64,000 bases of DNA from Chamaecrista fasciculata (Eukaryota > Streptophyta > Magnoliopsida > Fabales > Fabaceae): assembly GCA_003254925.1 (NCBI GenBank), contig QANZ01006387.1, forward strand, positions 91,994 through 155,993, written 5' to 3'. A program made the position numbers and the translations under genes. Position 1 is the stretch's first letter. Every line of letters begins with the position of its first letter. The notes under the pieces were generated by a model. The model was not told where the DNA came from and ran no database searches. It saw only the letters and a program-made list of their open reading frames with translations. Positions 42,292 through 52,756 of the stretch are shown one piece after another.

Positions 42292-43305
42292 ATGAAGAAG
42301 CTGACAATATGAGGGAGTCTTTCTTGAATGAAGAAGCTGAAGCTAAAATTGGTATCCCTCTTAGTTTTATCCCCTGCAAAGATGGCTGGATGGGAGATAC
42401 TCGGTGAGATCAGGGTACAAAATTGCAATGACTCAAATCAGAGATGGCATTGTGGTGCATGAAGATAGATCGATCAATCATCTTGGTATCAACTGGTCAT
42501 TGCTCAAACCTGTTTGGAAGTGTAGTGTGCCCAATAGAGAGAAGTTGTTCACTTGGCTAGCCTACCATACATGTCCTGGGTAGTTGGTTGCCCAAGGTTG
42601 GAGAACACTTTTTATTCTCTAATTTTCATTTGTGGATTAAGGCGGTTTTTCTTGCAAGTAATGATGAGCAGATTGGTCCTTTTTTAATGTCCTTATATCA
42701 GATTTGGAACCAGAGAAATCAATGTCGCTGCAGTAGTAGAGATGCTAACTTCCAAAATCTATGGAGAGATTGTTGTTCTTCCTGGGCTGAGTTTCAAATT
42801 GTTTCCAACTCAAGTGATGACTCTTCTATCTGTCATTCTGTTGTGTTCCCTGTGTGATCTCCTACTGAGAACTCAGATTCTCTATCATTGGCCCTCTCTG
42901 CAATTCTCTATAATTTGCCGGTTTTGGACCGTTTGATCAAATCGGTCAGTTGCTAGATTGCCACGTCGCCTCAGAAAGTAAATGAAACTGTGTGTTTTAG
43001 AGGCCATTGCTGCAATTGAAGGTATAAAGTTTGCTTTGGATACTCTTCTGTGGTGTCCTATACAGATACTCTTCTTAATGAGTTGTTTTCTTTTGCTGGT
43101 AGATTTACTAGTTTTTGTTTGAATTGGGTTCCTAGAAATGTTGACAGGGTAGTTCTTGTTCTGCTTATGAGTTTTGGGAGTGTGGATTTTTTGGCTTTGA
43201 ATTTGCCTTAAGCCTTGTTCTGTTTGGTTTTATATGATCAAACAAACGAACTGAGTAACAATAATAAGGATCAAACCAATATAATGATATATATATATAT
43301 ATATA

Positions 43306-43800
43306 GTCCAAAGTCTATTTGGGTCTCTCACGTTTGCTCAAAGCTCTGTTTTGGTCCGTCATGTTTGTTCAAAGTTCCGTTTTGATCCCTCAAGGTTTTT
43401 TTTTTCGTTCTATTTTAGTTAAAAGTTCCACCGTTAGTCCCGGACTCCTTTCCATCTACTTTTTCTGTTAAAAGAAAAAGTAAAAAAACTAACTTCCATC
43501 TCTCAACAATTTTGCTCGCTTACAAAAGGGAAGGACCTTAATGCAAAAGAGCAAAATTGTTGAGAGAATAAAGTTAGTTTTTTTTTTCTTTTTTTTTAAC
43601 AGAAGAAATGGATGGATAAGAGTCCGGGACTAACGGTGAAACTTTTTGAAAACTTGAGGGACAAAAACAGAACGAAAAAAACTTGAGGGACTTAAACGGA
43701 ATCTTGGGAAAACATGAGGGACCAAAACGGAACAAAAAAACTTGACAGGCCAAAACAAAACTTTGAGCAAACATGAGGGACCAAAGTAGGACTTTGCCTA
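43306..43800. repeat. Fold-back element of the 'ggtccctcatgtttgctcaaag' type
   Basis: 'gtccaaagtctatttgggtc', 'cacgtttgctcaaagctctg' is inverted as 'tgagcaaacatgagggacca', 'aagtaggactttgcc', bounded by TA runs. It is longer than its relative at 6143-6555 because the right arm repeats units. Confidence 0.8.
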
Positions 43801-43812
43801 TATATATATATA

Positions 43813-43846
43813 CTAGGGGCTTTGCGTGCCCTAACGGGCACGCAAA
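43813..43846 (-). mobile_element. Helitron 3' terminus (non-autonomous element)
   Basis: On the minus strand, TTTGCGTGCCC GTTA GGGCACGCAAA forms a perfect 11-bp stem. GCCC and the terminal CTAG follow, next to T. This matches the Helitron 3' rule (hairpin, then CTRR, A/T target). The body would extend to the right (43847 onward); a 5' TC end was not located. Confidence 0.7.
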
Positions 43847-44344
43847 TATGTATGTAAAATAAATAAGGGACTAAATTGTTAACTTAGTAAAAAAAAGAGA
43901 CTAAATAATAAATTTTTTCTTATTTTTAATTTCATAGACTATAGTTTTAAACAAGGACGAACAGAAAGAGGTGGAGCCATATAATATAAGATATATACTT
44001 GGAACAACGAGGGCAAGGAGGAAGAAGCATTTTGCGTAAGGAGGCTTCATAGTCTCAATCAAATTTCAAATCAGAAGAGTATAAACTCCAGGAGCTACTT
44101 ATAGCTCAAGGACCATTAATGCTTCTTTAATTTCAAATATTAATTTTCTATATTTGTTGTCATCATACCTTATAGATGGCTATAAATTTCAGCTTTGTAC
44201 CAAGATTACAACTTTATATTGTAACATGGGTTTAATTAGTGATTTCCTTAAATCTGCATGGCCAACATTGAGACAAAAATACAAGACAAATTTGGGCATT
44301 TGCTTTATTTTTATTATCGTAAATATTTACATGTAAATAGGCCA
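43847..44344. other. Noncoding spacer, probable Helitron body
   Basis: AT-rich, no ORF of note. It lies directly behind the Helitron terminus and before the 3' flank of TNL-D. Confidence 0.35.
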
Positions 44345-45127
44345 TAACAAACTACAACATGATAAACTTTTTTTCCAACTTGGGAAGAAAACACAAGTAC
44401 ATAAACTTCACCATCTAAAAACTTAGTTTGTCTCGCAAGCAACCCATACTACTACTACTACTACTACTACCAGTTACGTATCAGACGCCAACTACAATCC
44501 TTTAGTTCACACGGTACACTAACTTTTACATGAAGTTGGCGTCTTTCACCTCTAAAATGTCGCCAACGCTTTTGAGTATTAAAGGAAAAGAATGCTATAT
44601 ACAAATGAAGGTCAGAATGTGCTTTCCCTACATAAAGTTCTTGTTCGCATTCAGAAAATTTTTCATCTTATTAGAGCTTTGAACCTCCAAGAAATTTTGT
44701 CCCTGAAAATTATGCTTCTGCATGTGTCATATTGTACCCGAAGGCATACAGAAATTCTCAACCACGGATTCTTATACGGGACGAACAAAGGCATGTCTAC
44801 TATTATAGAAATACTTTGTTCAAAGTGATGAACAAAATATTTTCGCTCTTCAAACCAAGTTGGGATTTCGTCCCCTTGAATATGCAAGAAAATTACCTCA
44901 TGTAAAAGAAGACTGCGATCCTGTAGCAAAGAAAAAAGTCTGGTTACATATGTTTAATGAAAGTTGGCCCAAAAAAAATTTATATATATGTATAATGACA
45001 AGAAAAACAGAGTTTGAGTAAGAGATAGAAATGGAGAAAGACCTTGGAGACAAGTGATGTAAAGAGATGTTGCTCATCTTTGATGGATTCCATGGAAGGG
45101 CATAAACTAAATTTGGTGGAAGCTTGG

Positions 45128-45284
45128 TGTAAGTGTATAAAAGTTAGTTACTAGTTAGTTAGTCTGTTAGTAAGATTCTAACTAATTACTTTAGTGATTA
45201 CTCATGTACAAATGGATCATATTATACCACACTTTCTCATATGTGAAATTCCTCTATTTCTTTACACATTCTATTTTCTTAACA
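45128..45284 (+). repeat. 5' LTR of the copia element
   Basis: 157 bp, TG...CA ends, followed at once by the initiator-Met-type PBS (45285-45296). Confidence 0.95.
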
Positions 45285-45296
45285 TGGTATCAGAGC
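45285..45296 (+). other. Primer-binding site of the copia element
   Basis: TGGTATCAGAGC, complementary to the 3' end of plant initiator tRNA-Met, the usual copia primer. Confidence 0.92.
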
Positions 45297-45473
45297 AGTA
45301 CGCTCTTTAGAAAAAAAAAATCAAAATCGCATGGCTTAGGCGTAGTAGGTGAAACCAGATACGCTCGAAAACCAGAATCGTTAGTTCGCAACCCAAAAAC
45401 GTTCGCAACCCAGAAGCGCTTGCAACCCGGAAGCGATTGCAACCCAGAAGCGTTCGACTAGCGATAACTAAAC

Positions 45474-48400
45474 ATGAACTCCAACGCTCAGAACTCTGAA
45501 GCAGCTACGAATGGCGGAGGTCATCATCGGTTAGCCCCACCACATCCGGCGACGGTGAATGCAGCGACAACAAATGCCTTCGTCCCTCACTCATTCAGTC
45601 ACCCGATTCCTGAAAAATTGGAATCCACCAACTTCTTGAATTGGCGCCGTCAGGTTCTTGCCGTCGTCAAAGGTTACAGGTTCCAAAAGTACCTGTTGGG
45701 TCCTCAGTATGTTCCTCCTCAGTTTGCAAGTGACGATGATGAAGCTCGTGGGATTTTTAGTGAAGATTTCTTGAATTGGGAATGTCAGGATTCTCTTTTG
45801 CTTTCTTGGCTATTGACATCAATGACCCAATCCATTTCTGATCTTGTTATCGAATGTGAGTATTCGCACGAAGTGTGGGATCGATTGCAAGTTCATTTCT
45901 CATCCAAGACTCGAGCAAAGGTCAATCAGTATCGGACCCAGCTGCGCACAATAAAGAAGGGGAGTTTGTCTCTGTCAGATTATCTTTTGCAAATAAAGAA
46001 ATTGGCTAATGCTCTATCTTCAGTGGGTTCTCCAATTACCACAACAGAGCATATTGAAGCAATCTTTCAAGGTCTAGATGAAGATTATGATTCTTTTGTA
46101 AGTTCTATGAACACACGAGCAGAATCTTTCACTGTTGCAGAGCTTGAAGCACTTCTTATGACTCAGGAAGAGTGGATCAGCTACAAGAAGAAAGCAGCTG
46201 ATGTTCCTCTTTCTGTCAATATTGTACAGCAACAGTACAATAGAGATAAAAAGATGAATTTTCATTCTACACAAAATGGGTATAGGAATCAAAGTTTCAA
46301 TGGTTATGGGAATCAAAATTTCCAAGGCAACTATCAAGGCAATGGCAATTATTTTCCTTAGCACAATTCACAGTGAGGTGGAAGGGGAAAAGGAGGTCGT
46401 GGAGCTAAGAATAATAATTCTAATACTAAGTTGATTTGTCAGCTTTGTGGAAAAACAGGGCATATGGCATTTCAATGTCATTTTCGTTTTGACCAAGAGT
46501 TTGTGAGTCCCTTTGCTTCTACTGATGAATCTTCAGCAAGTAGTGCTAGTAGTTCAAAGCCTAAAAACACAGTTATGATGGTTACATCAAAAGCTCTATA
46601 TGATCCCGCTTGGTACCCGGATTCAGGTGCATCTTGCCATGTAACACCAGATCTTGCGAATTTACAGCATCAAGAGTACTATGGTGGCAATGATCAGGTC
46701 TATATTGGAGATGGTAAGCCTCTTTCCATTAAGCATATTGGTAGGACTGAGATACAATTTCCTTCAAAGTCTCTTATTTTGTCTTCTTTGTTGCATGTTC
46801 CCTCTATGAAAAAGAATTTGCTTAGTGTGTCTAAGTTTGCTAAAGACAATAAAGTCTTTTTTGAGTTCCATTCTGATGTTTGTTATGTTAAATGTCAGGA
46901 TTCCAAGATGATTCTTCTTAAAGGTCACCTCAAAGATGGTCTCTACGCTTTTCATGAGTTGTCTTTTAGTCCTAAGTCTTCTACTTGTAATAATGTTTCA
47001 AATACTTTTAACAATTCTTTTGTTCAGAGTGTTAACAATTCCTTTCATTATAATGTAGTTTCTTCCACTACTATTGATACTTGGCATAGAATGTTGGGTC
47101 ATCCATCTGATTCAATTCTTTCTCTTGTTCTTAAAAGTTGTAATATCTCATACAAAAGTAATAAAACTACTTTTTGTAATTCTTGTTGTTTAGGGAAGCA
47201 TCATAAACTTCATTTTCCTTCTTCAATTCATTCTTATAATAAACCGTTTCAGCTTGTACATTCAGATGTTTGGAGACCAAGTCCATATGTTTCTTCTAGT
47301 GGCTGGAAGTATTATATTGTTTTTATTGACTCCTTTACTAGATATACTTGGTTGTATCTAATGAAAAATAAATCTGATGCTCATACAGCTTTCTTAAGTT
47401 TTAAAAATCTAGTTGAAACTCAATTTAATTCCAAAATTCCAGCTTTTCAATCAGATGGTGGTGGAGAGTTCATTCCTATTTCTAAAACACTTACTAATTG
47501 TGGTATTGTTCACCAAATTAGTTGTCCTCATACTTCACAGCAAAATGGTCTTGCTGAGAGGAAGCATAGGCATCTTACTGAGTTTGCTTTGTCTTTAATG
47601 GCTCAATCTTCTTTACCACTCACTCTTTGGGATCATGCTATTTCTACATTTGCATACTTGATAAACAGGTTGCCAACCACTCTTCTTACCAATAAATCAC
47701 CTTTTGAGGTCTTGTACTCTAAAATTCATGATTATCATTTCTTAAAAACTTTAGGCTGTGTTTGTTTTCCTTATACTCGACCCTATAATGCCCACAAATT
47801 TGATTACAAATCTGTTCCTTGTGTTTTCCTTGGGTATGACAATAAATATAAGGGTTATAAATGTTATGATCCTAAAGCCAATAAAATGTACATGTCTAGG
47901 AATGTTTTGTTTAATGAGCATCAATTTTATTACAAAGAATTTCCCATTCAGTCTCTTCCTATTCATTCTTCGGTACCTGCAACTCTTTTCTCGCCTATAT
48001 GTCTAAGAGCAATTTCTTCTACTGTATCTCAGCATGCTCAATTATCTTCTCCAATGTTACCTAATCAAAGTCAATCATCTACTTTTCCTACTGTTTTGCC
48101 TATTCCTAATATTTGTGATGCAAATCAGAATTTAATTTCATCTTCACAGCAGCCTAGTGCTGAAAATTCAGCAGCAAATTTAGTTGCAAATGAGCTGCAA
48201 CAGACTCAAATTTCAGAATCTACTGACAACAGTTCAGGAAATCATAATGTTGTGGTTACTTCACTTAAAGTTAGGCCTTCAAAGAAACCTGTTGAGCATC
48301 CAGTTAGGCATCCTATGCTTACTAGGTCCAAAACTGGACACAGCAAGCCTAGAATCAAAATTTATACCTGTAAAGATTCGTTGTCTGCTGTCCCTTCAGA

Positions 48401-49616
48401 ACCAAAGAGTGTCAAAGCTGCTCTTCAGGATCCACAGTGGTATGCAGCTATGAATGATGAGTATGATGCTCTAATGAAGAATAAAACTTGGAGTTTAGTT
48501 GCTTTACCTTCAAATAGAGATGCAATGAGTTGTAAATGGGTTTTCAGGATTAAAAATAATCCAGATGGGTCTATTCAGAAATATAAAACTCGTTTGGTTG
48601 CAAAGGGTTTTAATCAAAGGCCGGGGTTTAATTTTACCGAGACTTTTAGTCCAGTCATAAAACCAGCTACAGTGAGAACTATCTTAACTATTGCATTGTC
48701 TAAAAATTGCCATATTCATCAAGTTGATGTGAATAATGTCTTTCTTAATGGCACTTTGCAAGAAGAAGTGTACATGACACAACCACCTGGGTTTGAGAAT
48801 GTTAATAAAAGTCTAGTTTGCCGTCTACATAAGTCTCTTTATGGTCTTAAACAAGCACCAAGGGCTTGGTTTGAGAAGCTGTCATCTACTCTTTGTTCTT
48901 TTGGGTTTGTGGCATCAAAATGTGATTCATCTTTGTTTATTAAGGAAGATTCATCTACAATTTTGTATGTTCTTGTATATGTTGATGATATCATCATCAC
49001 AGGAACTTCTAAAGGTGTCATAGCTGCTCTCATTCAGAAATTACATTCTCATTTCCCACTAAAGGATCTTGGTTTGTTTAACTTTTTCTTAGGAGTTCAG
49101 GTCAAGTATACTGAAGAGGGTGATTTGCATCTCAGTCAAACTAAATATATAAAGGAGCTTCTGCAGAAGGCACAAATGGGAGATCCTAAACCTATGCATA
49201 CCCCTATGGTAGCGGGTCAAAAGTTAAGTAAAATAGGGAGTTCAGACTTTGAAGATCCAGTTTTATACAGATCAGTTGTAGGAGCTCTACAATATGTTAC
49301 TCTCACTCGTCCTGAAATTTCCTATAGTGTGAATAAAGTATGTCAATTCATGCAATGTCCTAAGATTGATCATTGGAAGGCTGTAAAACGTATTTTGAGA
49401 TATCTTTCTGGCACTATTTCTTATGGTTTACTACTTAAGAAGTTAGATTCTTTACCTCTAGTAGCTTTTTGTGATTCGGATTGGGCCTCGGATGTTGATG
49501 ACAGAAAATCAACATCAGGTTTTTGTGTCTACCTTGGTCAAAATCCTATCACTTGGTCATCTAAGAAGCAGCCTATGGTATCAAGATCTAGTACTTGTTG
49601 TGAATATTTGTATTAA
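45474..49616 (+). pseudogene. Copia gag-pol with nonsense codons
   Basis: One frame codes gag, protease, integrase and RT. Gag starts at 45474 (MNSNAQNSEAATNGG) and has the copia gag domain (FLNWRRQVLAVVKGY, VWDRLQVHFSSKTRA). TAG at 46359 and TGA at 46374 interrupt it before the zinc knuckle CQLCGKTGHMAFQC. The frame then stays open to 49616: protease WYPDSGASCHVT, pre-integrase WHRMLGHPS, integrase HSDVW / FQSDGGGEF / SQQNGLAERKHRHL, RT WVFRIKNNPDGS and YVDDIIITG, and the start of RNase H (FCDSDWASDVDDRKSTSGFC). It ends where a solo LTR is inserted (49596). The rest of RNase H follows at 49776-50119. Confidence 0.93.
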
Positions 49617-49775
49617 TTAGGATATCAATTAGGAATTGATTGGATAGCAATTAGGGATTGATTGTAGCTGAATATTTATTCTCATTTATCTTGTTTCCTA
49701 GAATAGATTGAAAACTCTTGTATAAATACCCTATCATTTTCATGAATAAAACAACACAATTTCTCTCACTTATCA
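49596..49775 (+). mobile_element. Solo LTR nested in the copia RNase H
   Basis: 180 bp starting TGTTGTGAATATTTG and ending CTCACTTATCA, flanked by GTACT at 49591-49595 and 49776-49780. It contains a TATA-like 'tataaatacc' and 'aataaa'. Removing it restores the usual SRSSTEAEFRSL junction. It is unlike the LTRs of its host element. Confidence 0.93.
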
Positions 49776-50119
49776 GTACTGAAGCTGAATTTAGAAGTTT
49801 GGCTGCTACTGTGACAGAAATATTGTGGCTTCAATCATTGCTAAAGGAGTTACATATTCAGTCTACTGCAGTACCTTTGGTTCACTGTGACAACCTAAGT
49901 GATGTTTTGTTAGCAGCTAATCCAATGTTGCATTCCAAGACAAAGCACATGGAGATTGATTTGTATTTTGTGAGAGAACTTGTTCTGCAGAAGAAGATAC
50001 GTGTCCAGCATCTTCCATCTTCAGCTCAAGTTGCAGATATCTTAACAAAGTCCATCTCTAGTACTATGTTTCCTTTATTTCGTACCAAACTATCGGTTGT
50101 TTCCAATCCTATAGTTTGA
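49776..50119 (+). pseudogene. Copia RNase H C-terminal part
   Basis: TEAEFRSLAATVTEILWLQS, VHCDNLSDVLLAANPMLHSK, TKHMEIDLYFVRELV and VADILTKSIS form the end of copia RNase H, separated from the main frame by the solo LTR. Confidence 0.92.
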
Positions 50120-50126
50120 GGGGGGA

Positions 50127-50283
50127 TGTAAGTGTATAGGAGTTAGTTACTAGTTAGTTAGTCTGTTAGTCAGATTCTAACTAATTACTTTAGTTATTAC
50201 TCATGTATAAATAGATCCTATTGTACCACACTTTCTCATATATGAAATTCCTCTATTTCTCTACCCATTCTATTTTCTTAACA
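50127..50283 (+). repeat. 3' LTR of the copia element
   Basis: 157 bp; preceded by the polypurine tract 50118-50126 and followed by the TSD CTTGG. Confidence 0.95.
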
Positions 50284-50889
50284 CTTGGGAATTGATTGAA
50301 GCTTATCACAATCACTAATTTTAAACCATTGAAGATTTAGAAGATTAGAGATGCAGCCAACAGGTAAGCTAGCAAAACTGTTTCCACTAAGATCTAGCTT
50401 CACCAATGATGATAAGCCGCTTAAATCGTCAGGGATTGACCCATCACACAGATTGCAGAAACTAAAATCGAGTTTCTTCAACCGGAAGAGACCTGAGAAA
50501 GAATTAAACAACTTTTGGTCCATAATAGGTGAAAATATCTGACGGCTCTTGGAGATGGAGCTCGATGAGTTTCTAACTAGATTGTTGCATCTGCGAAGTG
50601 ATAGTTTTTCAAGATTTTTCAAGTGAACGATGGATGGAGGTACTTCTTTGATGTTAGTTCCACCCACATCACATATGGATAGGCTTTTCATATTTTTCCC
50701 AAACTTGGGAAGCTTTTTAAGCTTTGAGCATCCAAAAAGAATTAACTCCTCTAGAGAATCATTTCCAATATACTTGGAAGGGTTACAAGATTTTTACAAC
50801 CCCTCCAAATTCAACTTAACAAGCTTCTTGAGCTGTCCAAGAGAGTCATGAAGTTTAACCAGATTTATGCAACCTTTAAGAAACAGACT

Positions 50890-51068
50890 TATTAGAGTTT
50901 TAGGGAAGATATATTTTCATATATTGCAATGAAGTACAGTACAGTATATATAGACTATTCTCTTAGCTTGATAACTAAAGCTAATGAATAAGCCTGAGTA
51001 CAATAACAGAAATCAGTTCTAACAATATCAGGAAATCAGTTCTAACTAACTAACTGCTTTCACTTACA
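50890..51068 (-). mobile_element. Solo LTR in TNL-D exon 4
   Basis: On the minus strand it starts TGTAAGTGAAAGCAG and ends CTCTAATA (TA where CA is usual). It is 179 bp with TSD AGACT at 50885-50889 and 51069-51073. It cuts the LRR reading between NLESL and the following LKGC. It contains a TATA-like 'ctatatatactg'. A third LTR family, distinct from the copia LTR and from 49596-49775. Confidence 0.85.
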
Positions 51069-51528
51069 AGACTTTCAAGGTTCGGAATTCCACTGAACTC
51101 TGGCATTTCAATTAGATCTTCAGAGTAGCTAAGACCAATGAACTTCAACTTATCAAGAAACTGAAAAGGAAGAAAAAAACAAAGTATTAACTTTTGTTTA
51201 AACTCTTGTGGATATCTTATTTCATGTAAGAGTACATCAAAGGAAATTTACCAGTATTCCATTCCAAAGTTCTCTGATCTTGCTATATTGCAATTTAAGG
51301 TCCACAAGTTCATATAATTGATCAACGTGTGGCAAAACTTCCAAAGAATATCTCTCCCATATAAGAACTTTCAGTGTACTGGCAAGAGAATCCAGACTAA
51401 TGGATAAATGCACATTGCTGAAGTAGAGTAACCTAAAATTACTCATCTTTGAAAATCAATCCAGATGCCAATGTGCCCATATATTGTTTCTCAAAATTCA
51501 AAACTATACTTTGAACCTTTCTTGTTCC

Positions 51529-52094
51529 CTAATTAACAAGTATATATGTATCTATCTTTGATTTGTATAATATTATTATATGTATCTATCTTTTTTCCTT
51601 TTTAAGATGAAATGCCTTAATCTGTGTTTAATGTTATGTTTCATTTTATTACATGACCTTCACTGTGATTTAAATTTTAAACTCTGTAATTAACTCATGT
51701 GATTTGAGTTCACAGAAGAAATGAGAAATGAAATTAAAAAGTGAATTTGTGTTCTCAAAACAAGAGTAAACTAAAAAGTGAATTTGTGTTCTCAAAACAA
51801 GAGTAAACTAATAATTTAGTTGCTAAAAGATCATCGAGTTTACAACTCGGTCTCTAGAAGATTGAAATACTTAGCCCCTAAAACAATCAAATGACATATT
51901 CTTTAATCCATAAAAATAATAAAATATATTGTTTAGTTTTCTTAAGGACTAAACTATCTATTTCAATATTTCAAGGACCAAATTATCAACTCGATAATAT
52001 TTCAATAACCGCATTATTAATTAACACCTCAAAAAAATTACATCCCCAGAGCTATTTCTAACTGGTCTGTCCAAGTCATACTGCACTATTTTAC
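51529..52094. repeat. Spacer with fold-back element (about 51825-52020)
   Basis: 'aatttagttgctaaaagatc', 'atcgagtttacaact' is inverted as 'accaaattatcaactcgata'. A 39-bp direct repeat ('aaaagtgaatttgtgttctc aaaacaagagtaaacta') lies at 51739-51810. No NB-ARC or TIR relic of TNL-D was found here. Confidence 0.6.
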
Positions 52095-52756
52095 TTTGTA
52101 ACTACTTATTTATTTTCCTTTGTTCCTGCCTCTCGTGTTACTTTGTATGCTATTTTGAAGCAAACATTGGGCTAATTTTTAATTGATGCAATTCAACTGT
52201 GGAAAAGGTAGTATCAAAAACATAATTTCTATAATATTGGAGTTTTTTTTTCTTTTTGTCATTCTTTAATGGTGGAAAGAATACAAACAAAATGCAATTC
52301 ACTATATATTCAATAGTCCAGATGAGTTTAAAGCGAATGCAATACAAGATACAATAGTTTTTTTGTAGATTTTAGTTATACAGTAGGATAGTTTCTGAAC
52401 CTAAGCATTGCAGAATCAAGAAAATCATATTCACATACATACAGCGAAGTTACAAAATCTGAAGTCTGAACCTAAGCTTTGAAATAAAAAAAGAAAATAA
52501 CAAAACAGATCATCTTCACATTCATCAAAGAGACCAAATGAAAGTGAACAATAAGAAAGCATTGAAATAAATTATCTACACAATCTTATGATCATTCTCA
52601 TAAGCATCTATGTCAAGGGCTTCACTTCAATTATTGCACATTGTACTTAGCTCACCAATAAACATCATGAAATTAAAGCAATTCCAAAAAATAAGAAAAT
52701 CTTACGAACATAGTACCTTACTAAGAACATAAAGCATCATTCTTTGACATGGCTTA
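52095..52756 (-). repeat. 3' flank of TNL-B, paralogous to 9505-10503
   Basis: It shares 'tttatttattttcctttgtt', 'gctattttgaagcaaa' and 'gaacctaagcattg.agaatc' with the TNL-A flank but lacks the SINE and the tandem duplication. Confidence 0.8.

Larger units (their letters stand above)
41758..43215 (+). pseudogene. Plant LINE 3' half relic (zinc-binding and RNase H regions)
   Basis: Broken plus-strand frames read SFTRRSLLEGIKLLNKGVVK (41760), then after two insertions EAEAKIGIPLSF (about 42340), SGYKIAMTQ, WKCSVPNREKLFTWLAYHTC (about 42520), WIKAVFLAS...LYQIWNQRNQ (about 42630-42720), EAIAAIEGIKFALDTL (about 43000) and FCLNWVPRNVDRV (about 43115). This order (RT tail, zf-RVT, RNase H) fits plant L1 LINEs. 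Stops and frameshifts are numerous. A MITE and a SINE inserted into it. Confidence 0.75.
45128..50283 (+). mobile_element. Ty1/copia LTR retrotransposon inserted in TNL-D exon 4
   Basis: LTRs 45128-45284 and 50127-50283 (157 bp each, TGTAAGTGTATA...TTCTTAACA) are flanked by the TSD CTTGG at 45123-45127 and 50284-50288. The PBS TGGTATCAGAGC directly follows the 5' LTR, and the polypurine tract GAGGGGGGAT precedes the 3' LTR. By eye the LTRs differ at about 11 of 157 positions, so this is an old insertion. The coding region has two nonsense codons and a solo LTR in RNase H, so the copy is dead. Confidence 0.96.
44467..51528 (-). pseudogene. TNL-D: 5'-truncated TNL pseudogene split by a copia element
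   Basis: Only exons 3-5 remain. Exon 3 (51252-51528) is 277 nt instead of 276, with a frameshift and an in-frame TGA. Exon 4 (LRR) runs 51160 to 50284, is interrupted by a solo LTR (50890-51068) and a one-base insertion, and resumes at 45127-45043 beyond the copia element. Across the retrotransposon, KLQSIPK joins KLPPNL when one TSD copy is ignored, matching LQSMPELPPNL in TNL-A. Exon 5 (44920-44467) reads HIQGDEIPTWFEERKYF, has a frameshift near 44665 and ends at WRLIRNW-stop. There are no TIR or NB-ARC exons between 51528 and TNL-B. It produces no receptor. LRR text such as FSFCNLCDGSIPDDLSGLSS groups it with A and B. Confidence 0.92.

Noticed and set aside
44467-51528. TNL-D as a functional LRR-only receptor
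   Set aside because: Frameshifts in exons 3, 4 and 5, an in-frame stop and two LTR insertions rule out a product.
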